Part shown: in pieces, positions 59,146 through 64,000 of the stretch
Layout: each line of letters starts with the position of its first letter
Numbering within the stretch: the first letter of the stretch is position 1
Assembly: GCF_013141775.1 (NCBI RefSeq)
Contig: NZ_WHOB01000016.1
Coordinates: 1 to 64,000 of the forward strand
DNA: 64,000 nucleotides
DNA from: Paenibacillus phytohabitans
Lineage (GTDB): Bacteria; Bacillota; Bacilli; Paenibacillales; Paenibacillaceae
Direction of reading: 5' to 3'
Made by a program: the position numbers and the translations under genes
The notes under the pieces: model-generated
What the model was told of the DNA's origin: nothing
The model's database searches: none
The model's input: the letters and a program-made list of their open reading frames with translations, nothing else

Positions 59146-59918
59146 TGTGCAGCCACAGCTTCCGCAGCTACCTGGATTTGAGCATCAATTTCTTCCATAT
59201 TAAAAGGTTCATTCACCTTGACTCCATTGACATACAGTGATGGCGTGTTGGTTACGCCGGTGTCTGTGCCAAGCTGGATATCTCTCTCCAGTTCGCTTTC
59301 GTAGGTCTTGTCTTCAATATCCTTACGCAGCAGGTCGAAGTCAATGGGCAGTTCTAATTGTTGTGCCAGACTTACCAGGAAGTCCGGGGTTGCCCACTCT
59401 ACCTTTTCTTCACCCTGGTTAGCATAGATAGCATCGAAGAATTTCCAGAAGGCCTCTTGATTCTGATGGTACACGGAGAGTGCCGCAAGTGAGGCTGTTC
59501 TCGAATCCGTACCGATAAAGGCCAGGTTGACGAAGTAAAAGGCTGCTTTATCCTGATTAACATACTCCTGAACGATTTGCGGTTTAATCACCCCGGTGAA
59601 CTGGGCGCAAGCCGGACATTTGTAATCGCCGAATTCAACGATTTTGACGGGTGCATCTTCTTTGCCCAGCCGTGCCATTTCACTGTAATTGAAGTCAACG
59701 GGAGCCGCAGCAGATCCTGTGGTTGAGTCGTCCTTCGAGGCCAGCATGAATAATCCTACAAAAATAATAACAACTAAAGCCACTGTACTCACGATCAGAA
59801 TTCTCGTTTTCTGCTTCTGCTGCTCCTGCTCTGCCCGGCGTTTCTCCTGCTTGCTCATCTGGGGAAGCGCGACATTGTTCTTTTTTGATTTGCTCAAAGA
59901 GAGTTCCTTTCTGTCCAT
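59142..59918 (-). CDS. bdbD: DsbA-like thiol-disulfide oxidoreductase
   Basis: 258 aa. A basic N-terminus (KQEKRRAEQEQQKQKTR) and a single membrane anchor (ILIVSTVALVVIIFVGLFML) lead to an extracytoplasmic thioredoxin-fold domain with the active site FGDYKCPACAQF (CPAC) and the cis-Pro region TGVTNTPSLYVNG. It forms disulfides in exported proteins and is recycled by BdbC downstream. ATG at 59918 after GGAAC; upstream is a near-palindromic AT-rich block (59945-59968). Confidence 0.92.
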   Translation of the reverse strand: MDRKELSLSKSKKNNVALPQMSKQEKRRAEQEQQKQKTRILIVSTVALVVIIFVGLFMLASKDDSTTGSAAAPVDFNYSEMARLGKEDAPVKIVEFGDYKCPACAQFTGVIKPQIVQEYVNQDKAAFYFVNLAFIGTDSRTASLAALSVYHQNQEAFWKFFDAIYANQGEEKVEWATPDFLVSLAQQLELPIDFDLLRKDIEDKTYESELERDIQLGTDTGVTNTPSLYVNGVKVNEPFNMEEIDAQIQVAAEAVAAQ

Positions 59919-59990
59919 AGGACTGTCGTGATAAAAGATAAGTTACTTTAAAATTATATAATTAAAGTTCTCTCCTTGGCAAACCCTACA

Positions 59991-61910
59991 TTATACAGCT
60001 TTTGTTGCCGGAGGCACTCCGCTGTCTTCATTTTCTTGGTTGTAAATCAGGTCCGGCGATGAATCCAGCGACTGTAGCACAATTCTGAAAAAGAACTGGG
60101 TCCCGCCGCCCGGCGCCGGTTCCGCCCATATTTCTCCCTGCATAAGCTCCACCAGCTTCTTGCAAATGGCCAAACCCAGACCAGTACCGGGATATTTACG
60201 TGTGTGGGAAGCATCCACCTGGGAAAAGGATTGGAACAGCAGCTGCAGCTTATCCGGCGGAATGCCAATGCCCGTATCCTGCACTTTGAATTGCAGCGTC
60301 TGAGAGGCTCCCATCAGGCCGCAGGATTCAACAGTAACTGTAACCGCTCCTGAAGGAGTGAATTTCACCGCATTGCCGATTAAATTAACCAGGATCTGAC
60401 GGATCCGCGCAATGTCTCCCACGAACTTGCCGGGAAGCCCCTCTTCTACCGACAGCACAAACGACAATTGCTTGTCTCTGGTGATCACTTCGAACAGCTC
60501 CATACACTCCTGCAGCAGCACAGTCAGCTGAAACGGCTCCTGGTTCAACACGAGACCATCTGCTTCCAGGCGGGATATATCGAGAACATCACTCATTACA
60601 TGAAGCAATGCCTGGCTGCTGGTACTCTGCAGCTTCAGCAGCTCCAGATGCTCGGGTTTGCTGATCTCTTCGGCCAGCAGCTGATTGATGCCGATAATTC
60701 CGTTCAGCGGCGTGCGGATTTCATGGCTCATCGTCGCCAGAAACTCGCTTTTCATCCTGGCAGCACTCTCTGCCGCATCCCGGGCCTGAATCAGTTCATG
60801 CTGGTACTGCATCAGGGCAGTGACATCCTCGGCAACGATATAGACCAGCTGTTCCTTATTATGAAGCAATGGAAATACCGTTACGCTGCAGATCATCTGC
60901 TGGCCGTCCCTGGTGATAACCTTCAGCTCCAGCTTGGAGGACTTCCCTTGGGAGGCATTGCGCACAGCTTCCTTGACCGCGGCTTCATCCCTGTCACTGT
61001 ACAGGATGTTCTTGAATTCCCCCAGTTCTTCTCTTCCATATCCGGTGGTATACCGCAGGGCAGGATTGGCACTGATGATCTTCTTAAGGGCCGGATCAAT
61101 ACACAGCACCATATCCGGGCTATGCTCGAACAAGGCCATATAACGCTGCTCATTAAACGCTGCAAAGCGGAGCACATGCTGCCGGTCCCTATAGAGCAGG
61201 CCAAGCACAATCGTCACAATGAACAAGAAGGAGCCGCCCAGAATGATGCCCAGTAGTGAATCATCCAAGAGCGGAGCGCGCCCTGTATACAAGAATGAGT
61301 CTACTACTGTGAAGGAAGCGCCGGCCATTGCAGAATAATGTATACCTGTGAACGCACCGGTCAGGGTTAACACGAGCAGCAGTTTTTTGACACTGAGCAT
61401 GTTGTAGGCATTCGCCAGCCATTTCGGGTCGTAGGATGCGGTAATGACTGGCACAATCAGGGCGAACAGGATGGACAGGATAATGGAAAAGAACCCTTGT
61501 TCATACGTTGCCGAGAGCTTCATCGCCAGAATGCCGCTGAAATGCATGATCAGGATTCCGCTGCTGAATAGCATGCCGCCAAGACCCAAATAGATACGGC
61601 TGCGGGTATGGGGGTTACCAAGCATCACGAACAGCATATATGAAGCGGCCACAGGAATGATGAGCGAGAATACAAGCAGCAGCAGATCATACGATACCGG
61701 AACTCCCATATCCATCGCCCGCATTCCGATAAAATGCATACTCCACATCCCTGTGCCCAGCACTACAGAGATAAGCAGAATATAGAGATTCCCCTTGCGG
61801 CCACGGAGAAGCCGTTCCGCCAGATCCAGGGCTGTGAAGCACGATAGAAATGCTATAGCAACAGATAAGAGGACAAGCAGATCATTGTAATGATTCGGAT
61901 GATGCTCCAT
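59991..61910 (-). CDS. MHYT-PAS sensor histidine kinase
   Basis: 639 aa from ATG at 61910 (GGGGAGAGG). The N-terminus has about seven helices with three M-H-F/Y-x-G/A motifs (MWSMHFIGMRAM, ILIMHFSGILAM, GIHYSAMAG), the MHYT domain thought to sense gas or metal. A PAS domain follows (YMALFEHSPDMVLCIDPALK), then the HisKA box MSHEIRTPLNGIIG (phosphoacceptor His) and an HATPase with NLIGNAVKFTPSG, VQDTGIGIPPDKL and GTGLGLAICKKL. No receiver domain and no regulator gene is adjacent, so it is an orphan kinase. Confidence 0.9.
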   Translation of the reverse strand: MEHHPNHYNDLLVLLSVAIAFLSCFTALDLAERLLRGRKGNLYILLISVVLGTGMWSMHFIGMRAMDMGVPVSYDLLLLVFSLIIPVAASYMLFVMLGNPHTRSRIYLGLGGMLFSSGILIMHFSGILAMKLSATYEQGFFSIILSILFALIVPVITASYDPKWLANAYNMLSVKKLLLVLTLTGAFTGIHYSAMAGASFTVVDSFLYTGRAPLLDDSLLGIILGGSFLFIVTIVLGLLYRDRQHVLRFAAFNEQRYMALFEHSPDMVLCIDPALKKIISANPALRYTTGYGREELGEFKNILYSDRDEAAVKEAVRNASQGKSSKLELKVITRDGQQMICSVTVFPLLHNKEQLVYIVAEDVTALMQYQHELIQARDAAESAARMKSEFLATMSHEIRTPLNGIIGINQLLAEEISKPEHLELLKLQSTSSQALLHVMSDVLDISRLEADGLVLNQEPFQLTVLLQECMELFEVITRDKQLSFVLSVEEGLPGKFVGDIARIRQILVNLIGNAVKFTPSGAVTVTVESCGLMGASQTLQFKVQDTGIGIPPDKLQLLFQSFSQVDASHTRKYPGTGLGLAICKKLVELMQGEIWAEPAPGGGTQFFFRIVLQSLDSSPDLIYNQENEDSGVPPATKAV

Positions 61911-62070
61911 AGGTCCTCTCCCCTTTCTTGATTTCACAATATTGCACTGCACCTATTTACACTACCTTACCCTTGGTGAATCCAGTCGAATCGTGGATGT
62001 TGCCTCATGGGACAAGCAGTTTTTGCCTAAGGAGAGCGCTGCAAAAACCGGAGCCCCTGAATGCAAAAAA

Positions 62071-62101
62071 AAGCACAGCGCTGTAACAGCGCCATGCTCT
62101 T
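62071..62101 (-). terminator. Terminator of the second CNNM/CBS gene
   Basis: On the minus strand AAGAGCATGGCGCTG (62101-62087) pairs with AGCGCTGTGCTT, followed by eight T, 13 nt past the stop. Confidence 0.85.
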
Positions 62102-62113
62102 GTCTTCTTGTAA

Positions 62114-63430
62114 TTAAGCTCCGGCTTCCTCCGTCAAAAACTGCACCTTCAGCAGCTTAATCCGGGAAATCCGCTTATTGTCCGTCTCTTCTACCACGAA
62201 TAAATGATTGTCAAACTCCACCGTCTGGCCTTTTTGCGGAGGATTGACCTCCAGCTTGGAATACAGCCAGCCGCCTATCGTATCGTAATCATCCGTCTCC
62301 ATATGGATTCCGAGCGTATCATTGATCTCCTCGATCAGCATCAGGCCGTCGATAGAGAACTCATCCTCCCCCAGCTTCTCGATACCGGGACGTTCCTCGT
62401 CGAACTCATCCTGAATCTCTCCGACAATCTCTTCCATAATATCCTCCAGAGTAACCATTCCCGAGGTACCGCCATACTCATCAATCAGGATAGCGATTTG
62501 GGTCTTGGCACGCTGCATGACCTTGAGGAGGCTGCTAATCTGAATCGATTCCGGTACAGTTAATATCGGACGGATCAATTCGTTATACTTGGGCGCATTA
62601 TCACGGATCATATCCTTGATATGAATGAAGCCGAGAATATGGTCCTTGTCTCCGTCGCAGACCGGATAACGGGTTCTCATTCCGTCAAAGGCAATTTCAA
62701 GATTCTCGTCCGTCTCCAGATGCGTGTTAAGACAGATCATTTCCGTGCGCGGAATCATAATCTCCCTGGCCATCGTGTCGGCAAATTCGAAGATATTATC
62801 CACCAGGGTCATTTCCGTGTTGTCGATCAATCCGCTTTTGTTGCTCTCCTGCATCAGAATGCGTATTTCTTCCTCCGTATGGGCTGTAGCCAGCTCCGAT
62901 GCCGGCGTCAGACGGAAGATACGCAGCAGCCCGCGTGCCAGGCCGTTAACCACCCAGATGAAGGGATACATGATCCGGTAAAAGACATTCATCGGACCTG
63001 CAGCAAGCAGAAGTACTGCCTCCGCTTTATTCACCGCAATGGTCTTCGGGGCAAGCTCGCCCAGTACAATATGCAGAACAGTGATGAACATAAAAGCAAT
63101 GATAAGCGAAACCACAAAAACAGTTGTTTCTCCGAAGCCGAGGTTCGTAATAACCGGCCCTACAATCGTAGCAATCGCCGGTTCTCCTAGCCAGCCTAGC
63201 GCAAGCGAGGCAAGTGTTATGCCAAGCTGACAGGCCGACAGATAACCATCCAGATTATGAACGATCTTTCTTGCTGCAGGGGCTCGCTTGCTGCCTTCCT
63301 CAATCAGTGAATCAATGCGCCCGCTGCGCACCTTCACCATTGCATACTCAACCGAAACAAAAAAACCGTTAAGCAGCACAATCAAAATAATAAGACCTAC
63401 ATTTAATATACCGGGTAAAGGGTCGCTCAA
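62114..63430 (-). CDS. CNNM/CBS-domain hemolysin-family protein, second copy
   Basis: 438 aa, start TTG at 63430 after AGGAGTATAAA. Same architecture as the 24.2-kb gene: CNNM membrane domain (LNVGLIILIVLLNGFFVSVEYAMV, NLDGYLSACQLGITLASLALG, VLHIVLGELAPKTIAVNKAE), two CBS units (REIMIPRTEMICL; QIAILIDEYGGTSGMVTLEDIMEEIVGEIQDEFDEE) and a CorC_HlyC domain. Likely a Mg2+ efflux or homeostasis protein. Sequence differs enough from the first copy that the duplication is old. Confidence 0.9.
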   Translation of the reverse strand: MSDPLPGILNVGLIILIVLLNGFFVSVEYAMVKVRSGRIDSLIEEGSKRAPAARKIVHNLDGYLSACQLGITLASLALGWLGEPAIATIVGPVITNLGFGETTVFVVSLIIAFMFITVLHIVLGELAPKTIAVNKAEAVLLLAAGPMNVFYRIMYPFIWVVNGLARGLLRIFRLTPASELATAHTEEEIRILMQESNKSGLIDNTEMTLVDNIFEFADTMAREIMIPRTEMICLNTHLETDENLEIAFDGMRTRYPVCDGDKDHILGFIHIKDMIRDNAPKYNELIRPILTVPESIQISSLLKVMQRAKTQIAILIDEYGGTSGMVTLEDIMEEIVGEIQDEFDEERPGIEKLGEDEFSIDGLMLIEEINDTLGIHMETDDYDTIGGWLYSKLEVNPPQKGQTVEFDNHLFVVEETDNKRISRIKLLKVQFLTEEAGA

Positions 63431-63670
63431 TTTATACTCCTATCCGCCGTTTCCTGTGCGGGCGGATAGGCCCACCTCCTTCGTTTGTTCAAAATGTCAG
63501 ACTGGATCATGCCAGCTGTTCCTTTCCGTATCAATTTCCCAATGCCTTCATCTCCAGTACATAAATCACGGATTATAAATAATACTTTTATTATATAAAT
63601 ATATTAGGTGAAACAGCAAGCATGCGTGTCCCCTCGAAAAATACAGCATATGTGCGTACGGTAGCAAAAG

Positions 63671-63712
63671 AAACGGCTGACCGCCTTTAAACAAAGGTGG
63701 ACAGCCGTTTTT
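63671..63712. terminator. Terminator of gerQ
   Basis: AAACGGCTG (63671-63679) pairs with CAGCCGTTT (63702-63710), with CCTTT/AAAGG inside. T-rich flanks occur on both strands. It lies 32 nt past the gerQ stop. Confidence 0.75.
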
Positions 63713-63743
63713 GCGTTATTCTATGGATAAATGGCCAGAAAGC

Positions 63744-64000
63744 TTATCGGCAGCTCCGTACAACCGCCGGATTTCCGATAACTCCCGGATATTGATAGAC
63801 AAGCGGCTCTTCAAAGGTGGCATAATCGAAATTCACCATCAGCAGCACAACCCGTTGTCCGGTCGCCCGGTCGCTGATAATCAGATGGTCGCGGCCGGCA
63901 GCTTCAAGCACACCGGTATAGACCTTGGCGTTCCAGTCTTTGTTGTTCTCGTAGGTGAAGTAGAAGGTGCCGACCTTGCCAAGGTTGAGGCGGAAGATGT
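63744..64000 (-). CDS. gerQ: Spore coat protein GerQ, C-terminal part (cut by window edge)
   Basis: The open frame enters from the right edge and ends in TAA at 63744. The 84 residues visible (IFRLNLGKVGTFYFTYENN, KDWNAKVYTGVLEAAGRDHL, DYATFEEPLVYQYPG) match the C-terminal domain of GerQ as I recall it. GerQ is a coat protein that is crosslinked by transglutaminase and needed for germination with CwlJ. The N-terminal, Gln/Tyr-rich part lies outside the window. Confidence 0.82.
   Translation of the reverse strand, partial: IFRLNLGKVGTFYFTYENNKDWNAKVYTGVLEAAGRDHLIISDRATGQRVVLLMVNFDYATFEEPLVYQYPGVIGNPAVVRSCR

Noticed and set aside
1..64000. tRNA or rRNA genes
   Set aside because: No cloverleaf with CCA-type end or conserved rRNA segment was noticed on either strand.

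Overview
The window looks like chromosome of an endospore-forming Firmicute of the Paenibacillus type. Supporting signs are the C-terminal half of the spore coat protein GerQ at the right edge, AGGAGG-type ribosome sites before most genes, frequent GTG/TTG starts, a YesN/YesM-type two-component pair beside a CUT1 sugar ABC transporter, KimA under a c-di-AMP riboswitch, and BdbC/BdbD. No rRNA, tRNA, intact insertion sequence or CRISPR array was seen. Gene functions rest on reading motifs and recalled family sequences; no database search was run.

Layout. 1-2.7 kb: a small conserved gene, then a decayed prophage edge (Cys-rich phage-type protein, a gene broken by a stop, a Dcm-type DNA methyltransferase missing its N-terminus, and the C-terminus of a tyrosine recombinase abutting it). 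2.9-7.1 kb: C45-type acyltransferase/hydrolase, GrpB, murI, GNAT, DUF4190. 7.1-13.5 kb: response regulator, sensor kinase, two permeases and a binding lipoprotein of a sugar uptake system. 13.6-16.2 kb: a broken GNAT gene, then divergent marR/amidohydrolase genes with an operator-like palindrome in the promoter. 16.4-21.6 kb: a tightly coupled three-gene operon (TerB-domain protein, BrxD-like DUF2791 ATPase, Lhr-like helicase). I consider this the best candidate for an uncharacterised system. 22-29 kb: niaP, DUF1836, a CNNM/CBS protein, GNATs, VOC, ktrB. 29-31.6 kb: tandem M29 aminopeptidases. 32-35.3 kb: small membrane protein, TetR/MBL pair with twin operators, XRE/membrane pair. 35.4-39.2 kb: pstSCAB without phoU. 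39.4-45.7 kb: LysR, methyltransferase, EamA, alcohol dehydrogenase, VanW, isochorismatase-type hydrolase and small pieces. 45.9-48.5 kb: queFCDE under a preQ1 riboswitch. 48.6-51 kb: ZIP transporter, small protein, murB. 51.1-56.2 kb: siderophore uptake locus with two Fur boxes. 56.4-63.4 kb: kimA with its riboswitch, bdbDC, a MHYT-PAS histidine kinase, a second CNNM/CBS protein. The right edge cuts gerQ.

Themes. Nutrient import dominates: sugar, phosphate, ferric siderophore, potassium, niacin and ZIP-type divalent metal. Several transcription units carry readable control elements: two riboswitches, Fur boxes, a TetR twin operator, a MarR-type operator and many intrinsic terminators. Local gene decay is also visible: five broken genes, plus two genes (GrpB, DUF4190) whose expected start codons are absent.
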